A stretch of 64,000 nt of DNA, from the NCBI RefSeq assembly GCF_018704125.1, contig NZ_JAGTIS010000004.1, forward strand, positions 248,001-312,000, in the 5' to 3' direction. The stretch comes from Metapseudomonas boanensis (lineage in GTDB: Bacteria; Pseudomonadota; Gammaproteobacteria; Pseudomonadales; Pseudomonadaceae). The position numbers were made by a program, and so were the translations under genes. The first letter of the stretch is position 1, and each line of letters opens with the position of its first letter. The notes below the pieces were generated by a model. The model did not search any database, was not told the DNA's origin, and saw only the letters and a list, made by a program, of their open reading frames with translations. Below are positions 27,038-35,325 of this stretch, piece by piece.

Positions 27038-28285
27038 GTGCGCATCGCAATCATCGGCAGCGGCATATCCGGCCTCACCTGCGCGTACCTGCTGGCGCGC
27101 CGCCACGAAGTGGCTGTATTCGAGGCCACGGACTGGATCGGCGGCCACACCCATACCGTCGATGTCGAATGGCAAGGCCGAAGCTACGCGGTGGACACCG
27201 GCTTCATCGTGTTCAACGACTGGACCTACCCGAACTTCATCCACCTCTTGAATCAGTTGGGCACAGCCTCACGGCCTACTGAGATGAGTTTCTCAGTACA
27301 CGATCCGGCCAGTGGCCTTGAATACAACGGCCGCGATCTGAACAGCCTCTTCGTGCAACGCCGCAATCTGTTGTCGCCTGCCTTCTGGAAAATGCTGCGC
27401 GACATTCTGCGCTTCAACCGCGAGGCCATGGCCGACTTGCAGGAACAGCGCATCGACTTTGCCACGCGGCTTGGCGAGTACCTGCACATGCGCGGCTACG
27501 AGCAGCGCTTCATCGAGCACTACATCGTTCCCATGGGCTCGGCCATCTGGTCGATATCGCGGGCACAAATGCTTGACTTCCCACTGCAATTCTTCGTGCG
27601 CTTCTTCCATAACCACGGTTTGCTCTCGATCAACAATCGCCCGCAATGGCGGGTGATCGAGGGAGGCTCACGCAGCTACATCGAGCCGCTGTGCGCCGGT
27701 TTCCGGTCGGGCCTACGGCTTAACTGTGCGGTGCAGCGAGCTAGCCGGGATGTCGACGGAGTGCGCTTGCTCAGTGCTGCTGGATGGGAGCGCTTCGACA
27801 AAGTCGTATTCGCCTGCCATAGCGATCAGGCCTTGGCCCTGCTGGAGACCCCAAGCGTGCATGAGAGAAAGGTGCTTGGCGCCTTGACCTATGCCAGCAA
27901 TGAGGTGCTCCTGCATACCGACGACAGCCTCCTGCCGAAGCGGCGAAAGGCTTGGGCCAGCTGGAACTATCGGCTAGGTGGCCCACCTGAATCTCCGGCC
28001 ACGCTGACCTACAACATGAACATCCTGCAAGGCCTGGAGGCCCCGGTGACGTTCTGCGTCAGCCTAAACCAGGGCGCGGCGGTCGACCCAGCCAAAGTGC
28101 TGGCACGTTTCGAGTACGCACATCCTCAGTACAGCCAAGCGGCGATTGCCGCTCAAGCCTGCCGGGAAAGCCTGCAGGGCCACCAGCACAGTTACTTCTG
28201 CGGTGCTTACTGGGGCAATGGTTTCCACGAAGATGGCGTGGTGAGCGCTCTCAAGGTCGCAGCCCATTTCGGAGAATCTCTGTGA
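27038..28285 (+). CDS. FAD-dependent amine-oxidase-like oxidoreductase (COG2907)
   Basis: 415 residues from GTG 27038. Dinucleotide motif IIGSGISGLTCAYLL, IGGHTHTVDVEWQGRSYAVDTGFIVFND, and late CGAYWGNGFHEDGVVSALKVA are typical of the flavin amine oxidases found beside CFA-like methyltransferases and DUF1365. In Rhodobacter, flavin oxidases in comparable singlet-oxygen regulons take part in fatty-acid desaturation leading to furan fatty acids, from memory. Such a role here is inference. Overlaps the next gene by GTGA. Confidence 0.7.
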   Translation: MRIAIIGSGISGLTCAYLLARRHEVAVFEATDWIGGHTHTVDVEWQGRSYAVDTGFIVFNDWTYPNFIHLLNQLGTASRPTEMSFSVHDPASGLEYNGRDLNSLFVQRRNLLSPAFWKMLRDILRFNREAMADLQEQRIDFATRLGEYLHMRGYEQRFIEHYIVPMGSAIWSISRAQMLDFPLQFFVRFFHNHGLLSINNRPQWRVIEGGSRSYIEPLCAGFRSGLRLNCAVQRASRDVDGVRLLSAAGWERFDKVVFACHSDQALALLETPSVHERKVLGALTYASNEVLLHTDDSLLPKRRKAWASWNYRLGGPPESPATLTYNMNILQGLEAPVTFCVSLNQGAAVDPAKVLARFEYAHPQYSQAAIAAQACRESLQGHQHSYFCGAYWGNGFHEDGVVSALKVAAHFGESL

Positions 28286-29094
28286 ACAGCAGCCTCTGCG
28301 ACGGGTGGGTCAGCCATCGGCGCTTCGCGCCCTGCCCGCACACCTTTCGCTACCCCGTCGGAATGCTCTACCTGGACCTGGCCGAACTAGAGCGGGTACT
28401 GCACATCTCGCGTCTGCTGCGGAGCTGGCGCTTGGCGCCGCTCTGCTGGTGTGAGCGCGACTACCTGCCGGCCTGGACGCGCTTCGGCGTTCCATTGGCC
28501 GAGGCTGTGCGTGAATTGCTGCGCGAAGCTTTGGGCGAGGCACCTCAGGGCGCCATCCACCTGTTGACCCAGCCACGCAGCTGGGGTCTGTCCTTCAACC
28601 CAGTGAGCTTCTACTTCTGCCATGACGACACAGGGCGCCTGGCGGCGATCCTCTGCGAAGTGCGCAACACCCCCTGGCGCGAACGCTACAACTACGTGCT
28701 GCCAGTACGCCCCGGAGAACCATCCGAGTTTCGGGTGGCCAAGGCCTTCCACGTATCGCCATTCCTGTCACAGGACATGGACTACCGCATGCGCTTCCTG
28801 GTCGAGGGCCCGCACCTACGCGTACACCTGGAGAACTGGCGCGAGGGGAAAAAGCTGTTCGAGGCCCACCTCAGCTTGCAGCGCCAGACACTCGACGCTG
28901 CAGGCCTGCGCCGGCACGTTCTGGCCTTCCCGTGGATGTCCCTGCGTACCTTGACCGCCATCTACTGGCAGGCCCTTCGGCTTCTGCTCAAAGGCACCCC
29001 CTTGCACGATCACCAGGCCAGCGAGCACCACCTAAGCGTCGGCCAACCCGCTAACGAGGACTCCAAGCATGTCCGATCCCACCCTGAGCGCTAG
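28282..29094 (+). CDS. DUF1365 family protein
   Basis: 270 residues from GTG 28282 overlapping the previous stop. GWVSHRRFAPCPHTFRYPVGMLYLDL, HLLTQPRSWGLSFNPVSFYFCHD and FHVSPFLSQDMDYRMRF are hallmark DUF1365 stretches. The family co-occurs with flavin amine oxidases and CFA-type methyltransferases in light or singlet-oxygen regulons; its reaction is unknown. It overlaps the methyltransferase gene by 26 bp. Confidence 0.75.
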   Translation: MNSSLCDGWVSHRRFAPCPHTFRYPVGMLYLDLAELERVLHISRLLRSWRLAPLCWCERDYLPAWTRFGVPLAEAVRELLREALGEAPQGAIHLLTQPRSWGLSFNPVSFYFCHDDTGRLAAILCEVRNTPWRERYNYVLPVRPGEPSEFRVAKAFHVSPFLSQDMDYRMRFLVEGPHLRVHLENWREGKKLFEAHLSLQRQTLDAAGLRRHVLAFPWMSLRTLTAIYWQALRLLLKGTPLHDHQASEHHLSVGQPANEDSKHVRSHPER

Positions 29095-30331
29095 CAAAGC
29101 CGGCAACCTCGGCCCGCTCGCAGGCGGCCTTTTCAAGCAGGCCGTTCTCGCCCAATTGCGTCGCCTGCGCCATGGCCACTTACGGATACTGTTTCGCGGC
29201 GGGCAACTGGATTTCGGCGATCCAACCAGCTTGCAGCAGGCCCAAATCGAGGTCCTGGACGACGCGGCCTGGGGACTGGTCGCCAGCAATGGCTCGATCG
29301 GCGCTGGCGAGGCTTACATCCTGGGCTACTGGCGCAGCCCCGACCTGGCTGCTGTGACCCGCTTGTTCGTCGCTAACCTTGCCGTGCTCGACGCCATGGA
29401 GGGCGGCCTGGCGCGCCTGGGCCGCCCGATGCTGCGTTTGCTCCACTGGCTCAATCGCAACAGCCGAAACGGTTCGCGCCGTAACATCATGGCGCACTAT
29501 GACCTGGGCAACGCGCTGTTCGAACGCTTACTCGATCCCACCATGATGTACTCCGCCGCGATGTTCGAAAGCTCCGAGCAGAGCCTGAAAGAGGCTCAGT
29601 TGAACAAGCTCGAACGTATTTGCCGCAAGCTCGACCTGCGCCCAGGCAACCACCTGCTGGAAATCGGCACCGGCTGGGGCAGCCTGGCACTTTACGCAGC
29701 CAGCCACTATGGCTGCCAGGTGACCACCACCACCTTGTCGGAGGCGCAATACGCACACACCGTAAAGCGTGTTGAGGCCCAGGGCCTGCAGCAACGTGTT
29801 CGCGTGTTGCGAGAGGACTACCGCGACCTCGAGGGGCGCTACGACAAGCTGGTATCCATCGAGATGATCGAGGCGGTCGGCCACCGCTACCTTCCGGAAT
29901 ACTTCCGCCGTTGCGCTGAGCTGCTCAAGGATGACGGCCTGATGCTGCTACAAGCCATCACAATCCGCGATCAGCGCTACGAACAGGCTCGCCGCTCGGT
30001 GGACTTCATCCAGCGCTACATCTTCCCTGGCGGTGCCCTGCCCTCGCTGACCGTGATGCTGCAGACCGCCAGCGCCGAAACTCAGCTCAACCTTCTGCAC
30101 ATGGAAGACTTCGGCCTGCACTACGCCCGCACCCTGCGGCTGTGGCACGACAACCTCCGGCAATCACGCCAGCCCTTGCTGGAGCTTGGCTACGACGAGA
30201 CCTTCCAGCGCCTCTGGGAGTTCTACCTGTGCTACTGCGAAGGCGGCTTCGAAGAACGCTCCATTGGCGTCGCCCAGTTGCTCTGGGCAGGCCCGGCATC
30301 CCGAAGCGCTCCACTGCTGGAGCGACTATAG
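29069..30331 (+). CDS. CFA-synthase-family SAM-dependent fatty-acid methyltransferase
   Basis: 420 residues. The SAM-binding motif LLEIGTGWGSLALYAA (about 195-210), a TLSEAQYAHT segment, SIEMIEAVGHRYLPEYF and DFIQRYIFPGG are those of cyclopropane fatty-acid synthases and the related UfaM-type methylases. It would methylate unsaturated acyl chains of membrane phospholipids. Its neighbours (flavin oxidase, DUF1365) favour a specialised modification over housekeeping CFA synthesis; this is inferred. Confidence 0.75.
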   Translation: MSDPTLSASKAGNLGPLAGGLFKQAVLAQLRRLRHGHLRILFRGGQLDFGDPTSLQQAQIEVLDDAAWGLVASNGSIGAGEAYILGYWRSPDLAAVTRLFVANLAVLDAMEGGLARLGRPMLRLLHWLNRNSRNGSRRNIMAHYDLGNALFERLLDPTMMYSAAMFESSEQSLKEAQLNKLERICRKLDLRPGNHLLEIGTGWGSLALYAASHYGCQVTTTTLSEAQYAHTVKRVEAQGLQQRVRVLREDYRDLEGRYDKLVSIEMIEAVGHRYLPEYFRRCAELLKDDGLMLLQAITIRDQRYEQARRSVDFIQRYIFPGGALPSLTVMLQTASAETQLNLLHMEDFGLHYARTLRLWHDNLRQSRQPLLELGYDETFQRLWEFYLCYCEGGFEERSIGVAQLLWAGPASRSAPLLERL

Positions 30332-30339
30332 GCCGAGGT

Positions 30340-30828
30340 ATGGACCGGGCCTGGCTGATAGGCAACGCGCTCTGGCTGCAACTGGGCTGGTGGGGTTGCG
30401 TGCTTGGCGCACAGATATCCTGGTTACTGTTCGCAGTCGCCGCCGGGCTGTTCGCACACTTGGTGCTATGTCCTCACCCTCGGGCGGAGGCCGGTGCATT
30501 ACTGCGCGTGGCCCTGGGCGGCTGTGCGATGGACACGACACTCGGCGCGATCGGTGTATTCCGCTTTGACCAGTCCCCTCTTCCGATCTGGCTTTTCCTG
30601 CTCTGGCTGGTATTTGCCTGCGGCCTGCGCCACAGTCTGGCCTGGGCCGCGCGGCCAGCCTGGCGAGGAATATTACTGGGGGGGATCGGCGGGCCACTGG
30701 CATACTGCGCCGGCGCGCCATTGGCTGAGGTTTCACTGCCGCTTGGCATCGCCGGTACAACGCTGGTGCTGGCACCGCTTTGGGGGGCTTGGATGCCTCT
30801 AGCATTCCGCCTGTCGGGCACGCGCTGA
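30340..30828 (+). CDS. DUF2878 integral membrane protein
   Basis: 162 residues from ATG 30340, following the methyltransferase by eight bases. Four to five hydrophobic helices; NALWLQLGWWGCVLG at the start and late LGIAGTTLVLAPLWGAWMPLAF are typical of DUF2878. The family recurs in this operon type; function unknown. Its 3' end overlaps the antisense tail of the DUF2256 frame. Confidence 0.65.
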   Translation: MDRAWLIGNALWLQLGWWGCVLGAQISWLLFAVAAGLFAHLVLCPHPRAEAGALLRVALGGCAMDTTLGAIGVFRFDQSPLPIWLFLLWLVFACGLRHSLAWAARPAWRGILLGGIGGPLAYCAGAPLAEVSLPLGIAGTTLVLAPLWGAWMPLAFRLSGTR

Positions 30829-30948
30829 GCGGCAGCAACGCTCCGAGCCGTAGCGAACTTCGTCCCAACAGCGCGCCCAGCGCCTGTGCCGAAAGAACGG
30901 GCGACCACACACCGGGCAAACTTTGCTCGGCAGTTAAGCCTTCTTCAC
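30799..30948 (-). pseudogene. DUF2256 zinc-finger-like protein with in-frame stop at codon 5
   Basis: A 50-codon frame begins at GTG 30948, whose GTGA overlaps the photolyase stop, as expected for a coupled gene. Codon 5 is TAA (30934-30936). The rest reads SKVCPVCGRPFFRHRRWARC followed by WDEVRYGSERC, an unmistakable DUF2256 sequence with CPVC and further Cys. DUF2256 genes habitually sit after this photolyase type. A CTG directly follows the stop and could in principle serve as a start; otherwise the gene is dead or the base is a sequencing error. Confidence 0.65.
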
Positions 30949-32486
30949 AGGGCCTCCCCGGCGTCCAGCTGCGCCAGCAGTTCCTCGCCACGCAACCAGA
31001 GTGCCATGCGCCGCGGCTCATCCATGTTCAGCAAATTGCGGTAGACCATGGCCAGGCGCGGGTTTGACCCCAAACGATCGCGGTGGCGCATGAGGAAGTG
31101 CCAATACAACGCATTGAACGGACAAGCTCGTGGCCCCGTCGACTCGTCAACCCGATAGCGGCATCCCTTGCAGTAGTCCGACATTCGTTGGATGTAGCGA
31201 CCGCTGGCGCAATAGGGCTTGGAGCCAAGGTATCCTCCGTCCGCGTGCATCGCCATACCCAGGGTATTCGGGAGCTCGACCCAGTCAAAGGCATCCAGGT
31301 AGACCGCTAGATACCACTCGCAGACAGCCTTGGGGGCGATGCCGGCGAGCAGCGCGAAGTTGCCGGTAACCATGAGCCGCTGGATGTGGTGGGCATAACC
31401 CAACTCGAGGGTTTGGCCAATCACCTGGGCCATGCAGCGCATGTCGGTGGTGCCTGTCCAGTAGAACTCCGGCAACGGACGGTGATTACCGAATGCGTTG
31501 AGTTCGGCGTATTCCGGCATGCGCAGCCAGTAGATACCGCGCACATACTCGCGCCAGCCGATCAGTTGGCGAATGAATCCCTCGGCAGCATTCAGCGGCA
31601 CCCGCCCTCGGCGGTACGCCTCTTCCACATCCGCGCCCAGTTGGCGCACATCGAGCAGCCCAATGTTCAGCGCCGCACTGATTCTCGCATGGAACAGAAA
31701 CGGCTCGTCGGTGGCCATGGCGTCCTGGTAATCGCCGAAGGCGGCCAGAGAGAAATCGAGAAAGTGCAACCACAGAGCCTGTGCTTCGGCGTGGGTCACC
31801 GGGTAGTCGAAGGACTCCAGGCTGCCGTAGTGGTCACTGAATCTTGCCCGCACCAGCGCCAGCACTTCTTGGGTGATGGCATCGGCTTCGAAGCGCCTGG
31901 GAAACGGGCCACGCAGGCCACGCGGCAGTGCCTTCCGGTTCTCCGCGTCGAGATTCCAGGCGCCTCCCAGCGGGCTGCCGTCGGGCTCCAGCAGGAGTCC
32001 GCTGCGTTTGCGCATCCCGCGGTAGAAGTGCTCCATCCGCAAGTGGCCGCGGCCGCCGGCCCAGCGCGCGAACGCCTCGCGAGAGCATAGAAAGCGGCGG
32101 TCGGGGTGCCACACCAGCGGCAGGCCGCAGCCCTTGAGCGCCTGCTCCAGGCGCCATTCACCACACTCTGTGATATGCGCCTCCTCAGCCCCCAAGGCCT
32201 CCATCCAACGACACAACTCACCGGGCAGGCTGCCGCTATTGTCTGCGTCGTCCAGGCGCACGTAGATCACCCGCCAGCCGCGCTGGCGCATGACCTCAGC
32301 GAAATGCCGCATGGCGCTGAATATCAGAGCGATCTTCTGTGGGTGGTGAGCAACGTAACGCGCTTCGGCATCCACCTCAGCCATCAGCAATGCGTCCTGT
32401 CGGGCGTCCAGGGCGTCGAACAAGCTCAGGTCGAACGACAACTGGTCGCCGAGCACCAGCCCAAGGCGGCAGGCGGGCATCGTCAT
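30945..32486 (-). CDS. Iron-sulfur bacterial cryptochrome/(6-4) photolyase (DPRP family)
   Basis: 513 residues from ATG 32486. N-terminal LGLVLGDQLSFDLSLFD and the helical FAD domain (LRMEHFYRGMRKRSGLLL, GFIRQLIGWREYVRGIYWL, HHIQRLMVTGNFALLAGI) match PF04244. Four cysteines in CASGRY, YCKGCRY and ACPFNALYWHFL occupy the positions of the [4Fe-4S] ligands of PhrB-type enzymes. It would repair (6-4) UV lesions using blue light. Coupled by ATGA to the small gene upstream and by GTGA to the DUF2256 frame downstream. Confidence 0.85.
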   Translation of the reverse strand: MTMPACRLGLVLGDQLSFDLSLFDALDARQDALLMAEVDAEARYVAHHPQKIALIFSAMRHFAEVMRQRGWRVIYVRLDDADNSGSLPGELCRWMEALGAEEAHITECGEWRLEQALKGCGLPLVWHPDRRFLCSREAFARWAGGRGHLRMEHFYRGMRKRSGLLLEPDGSPLGGAWNLDAENRKALPRGLRGPFPRRFEADAITQEVLALVRARFSDHYGSLESFDYPVTHAEAQALWLHFLDFSLAAFGDYQDAMATDEPFLFHARISAALNIGLLDVRQLGADVEEAYRRGRVPLNAAEGFIRQLIGWREYVRGIYWLRMPEYAELNAFGNHRPLPEFYWTGTTDMRCMAQVIGQTLELGYAHHIQRLMVTGNFALLAGIAPKAVCEWYLAVYLDAFDWVELPNTLGMAMHADGGYLGSKPYCASGRYIQRMSDYCKGCRYRVDESTGPRACPFNALYWHFLMRHRDRLGSNPRLAMVYRNLLNMDEPRRMALWLRGEELLAQLDAGEAL

Positions 32487-32599
32487 TGGGGAACCGCCTG
32501 CTGCAGGCATGCCATATCGCAACCGGCAACCAGCGACGCCATCTCGGGCTTGTAAATCCTCGGCCAGGCGTTCAGGTTGGCCAGCGCTTTCAGATTCAT
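32483..32599 (-). CDS. 38-residue small protein coupled to the photolyase
   Basis: A 39-codon frame from ATG 32599 has a GGAGGAA ribosome site ideally spaced and a stop overlapping the photolyase start (ATGA). It starts 13 bases after the SDR stop. The product is MNLKALANLNAWPRIYKPEM followed by an 18-residue tail with two Cys. I recognise no family. The strong ribosome site and coupling argue it is translated, as a functional peptide or as a leader that sets photolyase expression. Confidence 0.55.
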   Translation of the reverse strand: MNLKALANLNAWPRIYKPEMASLVAGCDMACLQQAVPQ

Positions 32600-32612
32600 A
32601 CTTCCTCCACGC

Positions 32613-33323
32613 TTACCAGGGCAGGCGCTCACCGTCGTATGCAAAGAAACCGCCGCTCTCAGCAGGCCCGAGGCAATCGATAAGGTCCAGCAGATCTGCT
32701 GCTGCCTGCCGCGCCGGACGCGCCAGCGCCGCACCTCGGAAAGGCTCGGACAGTTTGGAAATCACTGTACCGGGGTGCAGGCTCAGCAGGCGCGCCTGAG
32801 GTCGTTGGCGAGCCAGTTCGATGGCAGCGGTCTTCACCAGCATGTTCAGCGCCGCCTTGGAAGCGCGGTAGGCGTACCAGCCACCCAGGCGATTGTCGCC
32901 GATGCTCCCCACCTTCGCCGAAAGCAGCGCCATCGCCCCCCTTGCATGTAGCAACGGCAGGAAGTGGCGCAGGAGTAGCGCCGGCCCAATAGCATTGACC
33001 TGGAACACTGCCTGCAAGGCGTCTGCTTCGATCGCGGCCAGGCACTTTTCCGGCTGCACGCCCGAACGGTGCAGCAAGCCGGCTGAATGCAGGATCAACT
33101 GATACGGCGCCTCGACTGAAAGCTCGGCCGCGGCCTGGGCGATGGTCGGCGGGTCTTCCAGATCAAGCCGAGGCAAGCTCCCGCGCCCTAATTCTCGCAC
33201 TGCGATGCAGCGTGGGTCTTCTCGCAGCAGTTCGCAGAAGGCGGTACCCAATGCGCCACTCGCGCCAATCACTAGTGCACGGTAACCATCGTCCATCGAC
33301 TGAAGACTCAGGGTTTCTCTCAT
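32613..33323 (-). CDS. Short-chain dehydrogenase/reductase (CsgA/Rossmann type)
   Basis: 236 residues from ATG 33323, overlapping the DUF3833 stop. ALVIGASGALGTAFCELL is the nucleotide-binding loop, HSAG corresponds to NNAG, a Ser lies in LLSAKVGSIGDN, and YAYRASK holds the catalytic Tyr-Lys. SDRs of this kind recur in light-type Pseudomonas clusters; the substrate is unknown. Confidence 0.7.
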   Translation of the reverse strand: MRETLSLQSMDDGYRALVIGASGALGTAFCELLREDPRCIAVRELGRGSLPRLDLEDPPTIAQAAAELSVEAPYQLILHSAGLLHRSGVQPEKCLAAIEADALQAVFQVNAIGPALLLRHFLPLLHARGAMALLSAKVGSIGDNRLGGWYAYRASKAALNMLVKTAAIELARQRPQARLLSLHPGTVISKLSEPFRGAALARPARQAAADLLDLIDCLGPAESGGFFAYDGERLPW

Positions 33324-33874
33324 ACGCCCTGCCCGCCCGGCTGCCGGCGGAAGAACAGGGTCACCTGGCCTAGTTCTACACCGAGTTTGCTCATGCTCGA
33401 TCGGTTGATGAGGGTGTCCTCGTTCATGAGGTACATCCAGTCGTCAAAGGTCACCTCGAGGGGCCGACCGTCCACAGGCAGATTCATTTGGTAGCGCCAT
33501 CGCAACGCATTACCTGCTACTTCGCCGTAAGCCTCACCAATCACATCGGCGGCACGGCCACGCCAACGTCCAGGAGCTTCCGGAGTCAGGGTCCAGACCC
33601 TGCGCTGACGGACGCCGTCGCTGTAGAGGAAACGTTCATCGAGGATCAACTGGTCACCGTCCCGCCGGCTGGTGATCTGTGCCTGGAAGCGCTTGACCAC
33701 CTCGCCCGACCGCGCCTGGAAGATGCCCCAGGCTTCCACCGGAACAGCGAAAAAATGCACCAAGTCCAGGGACGGCTGGTCGCGGGCGTAGCGTTCGACG
33801 CTGACGCCGGCGCAGCCGCCTAGGCACAGGCAGGCCAAGGACAGCAGCATGGGCCTCATGAGCAAGCGCTTCAT
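33320..33874 (-). CDS. DUF3833 lipoprotein
   Basis: 184 residues with a lipobox LGGC (Cys 21). FFAVPVEAWGIFQARSGEVVKRFQ, GEAYGEVAGNALRWRYQMNLPVDG and FDDWMYLMNEDTLINRSSMSKLG are typical DUF3833 stretches, predicted beta-barrel, lipocalin-like. It is probably a periplasmic lipid-associated protein. Coupled to both neighbours by ATGA overlaps. Confidence 0.7.
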   Translation of the reverse strand: MKRLLMRPMLLSLACLCLGGCAGVSVERYARDQPSLDLVHFFAVPVEAWGIFQARSGEVVKRFQAQITSRRDGDQLILDERFLYSDGVRQRRVWTLTPEAPGRWRGRAADVIGEAYGEVAGNALRWRYQMNLPVDGRPLEVTFDDWMYLMNEDTLINRSSMSKLGVELGQVTLFFRRQPGGQGV

Positions 33875-34428
33875 TCGGCGGCTACCTCAAAACCAAGCAG
33901 CCGGCGGCGCAGCTCGGGGTTGCGAGTGCGCGGGTCCAACCAGATTGCAAAGAAGGCGCGGGCGAAGTCCGGGTCCGCCACCTCCCGCCTCAGCTGTCCA
34001 TCCACATAAAAGCGGCAGCCCCGGCCTGGCAAGTACAAGCCAGTAATGCTCTGGCCGGGAACCACATCGACAAATGCTTCATGCATTTCAAACTTCCACT
34101 GCGCCAAGCGCTTCGGGTCGAGCCCTTCGCCACCGAGCCGGCGTATTTCCTCCAGGCTGACCTCGACCAAGGTGTCACGCTTGAACTCGCGGTGGTAGGT
34201 CAGCTCCAGGGCGAAGGGCTGGTCCAGCGCTGGACTCACCTCCCGGCTCCAGAGCCTCGCCTCGTAGATTGCAAAGCCGAACCATTTCAGCTCGCCGGTA
34301 CCAACAGCACGCGCTCCTGGCAAATCGTCACGCCAGTCTGCCAGAGCCGCTGTCGTGCCCAACAATAGCGCCAGGGCGAGACCGCTCACCTTGGGGAGCA
34401 TGTGCTCAAGCACCCAGCCTAGTGCCAC
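33871..34428 (-). CDS. Secreted chalcone-isomerase-like protein
   Basis: 185 residues from GTG 34428, preferred because GGAGGAG lies just upstream; ATG 34401 is an alternative giving 176. A signal peptide ends TAALA. GTGELKWFGFAIYEARLWS and the later DVVPGQSITGLYLPGRGCRFYVDGQLRRE match the chalcone-isomerase-like family (PF16036). Bacterial members probably bind lipids rather than catalyse flavonoid cyclisation. First gene of the minus-strand operon and the one behind the second TGTACA operator. Confidence 0.65.
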   Translation of the reverse strand: MALGWVLEHMLPKVSGLALALLLGTTAALADWRDDLPGARAVGTGELKWFGFAIYEARLWSREVSPALDQPFALELTYHREFKRDTLVEVSLEEIRRLGGEGLDPKRLAQWKFEMHEAFVDVVPGQSITGLYLPGRGCRFYVDGQLRREVADPDFARAFFAIWLDPRTRNPELRRRLLGFEVAAE

Positions 34429-34471
34429 CTTGCTCCTCCGCCTGCCCGGCCTTACAATCGCTACAAATAGT

Positions 34472-34494
34472 TGTACAACTGTATATCTTGTACA
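34472..34494 (-). promoter_or_regulatory. TGTACA-N11-TGTACA operator of the photolyase operon
   Basis: TGTACA occurs at 34472-34477 and 34489-34494, 44-66 bases before the chosen start of the first gene. Word and spacing are identical to the site before the opposing operon at 25818-25840. This is direct evidence that the two operons share a regulator, probably a light-responsive MerR-type repressor encoded elsewhere. Confidence 0.65.
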
Positions 34495-34706
34495 GTTTAT
34501 AGCGCGACCAGACTGCGCAGTCCAGCTGTGGCTGCTCCCAACCGATGAAGCAGCCAATCACCAGGGAATAGTTGGATGACGCTGTGCCAAGCTGGCAAGG
34601 ACGTCGATGCCTCGATCAACCCGAGCCATAGGCAGTGCCCAGCTTGACGAGGCGTTGCTTGGGAGGGTGAAACAGCTATCGAGCTTTCACACAGAATTCC
34701 TCGATG

Positions 34707-34790
34707 TGTAGTGGTCAACCCATCCCGGACACCCATTTAGGGCGAGAATGCTCGCCATAGAGAGGTGTCCGGGATCAGTAGACCACTACA
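34707..34790. repeat. 84-bp imperfect palindrome built from two IS-like inverted repeats
   Basis: Nested arms pair in order: TGTAGTGGTC with GACCACTACA, CCCGGACACC with GGTGTCCGGG, and GGCGAG with CTCGCC, around a 4-base centre. Outward-facing TG...CA tips mean the ends of one element joined by internal deletion (MITE-like), not a circle junction. It directly abuts the IS3 transposase remnant. Confidence 0.55.
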
Positions 34791-35036
34791 AGTCGACGCG
34801 GTAACTGTCACGACAACGCGGTGGCAGAAAGCTTTTTCCAGTTGCTGAAACGAGAACGCATCCGAAAGAGAACCTACGGCACCCGCGAAGAAGCCCGCAG
34901 TGATGTGTTCGATTACATCGAGATGTTTTATAACCCCAAACGCCGGCACAGCAGCGCTATGCAGCTATCGCCAGTGGAGTTTGAAAAGCGCTATTTCCAG
35001 AGCTTGGAAAGTGTCTAGGAAAGCCGGGGCGATTCA
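34791..35036 (+). mobile_element. IS3-family remnant with the end of the OrfB transposase
   Basis: From 34791 a frame reads SRRGNCHDNAVAESFFQLLK, then continues RERIRKRTYGTREEARSDVF and on to LSPVEFEKRYF, stopping at 35018. This is the C-terminal catalytic tail (DDE Glu region) of IS3-group integrases. A probable right inverted-repeat end lies near 35011-35036. The rest of the element is gone. It marks the left edge of the quorum-sensing block. Confidence 0.7.
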
Positions 35037-35325
35037 GATTCTAGGTGTTTGGTAAGTCAGCTGACGCGCTTGCAGAGAATCCCAAGCACCTTGAGGAGTT
35101 ACGTCTACAGTGCCGGGCAGATCAAGCGAAGCTGAGTGAAGCCCAATGCAATTGTGTGCTGTATACTCGATCAGAGAATTTGACAACGGAAGATTCTACT
35201 GGAGCTGCGGTTCACCAAAGACTCGCTGCTGGTGGTCTGAACGCTTCATTGATGGGTTGAAGATGTACTTCTCCCTCTCGATATTGTTCTCCTCTTGGCG
35301 GCGGCGTGACAAAAAGGGAATTCTT

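Noticed and set aside
35159..35174. CT-N12-AG word upstream of the LasR-like gene
   Set aside because: Its arms match poorly (CTGTA/ATCAG) and one such word is expected by chance in this length; not called as a box.
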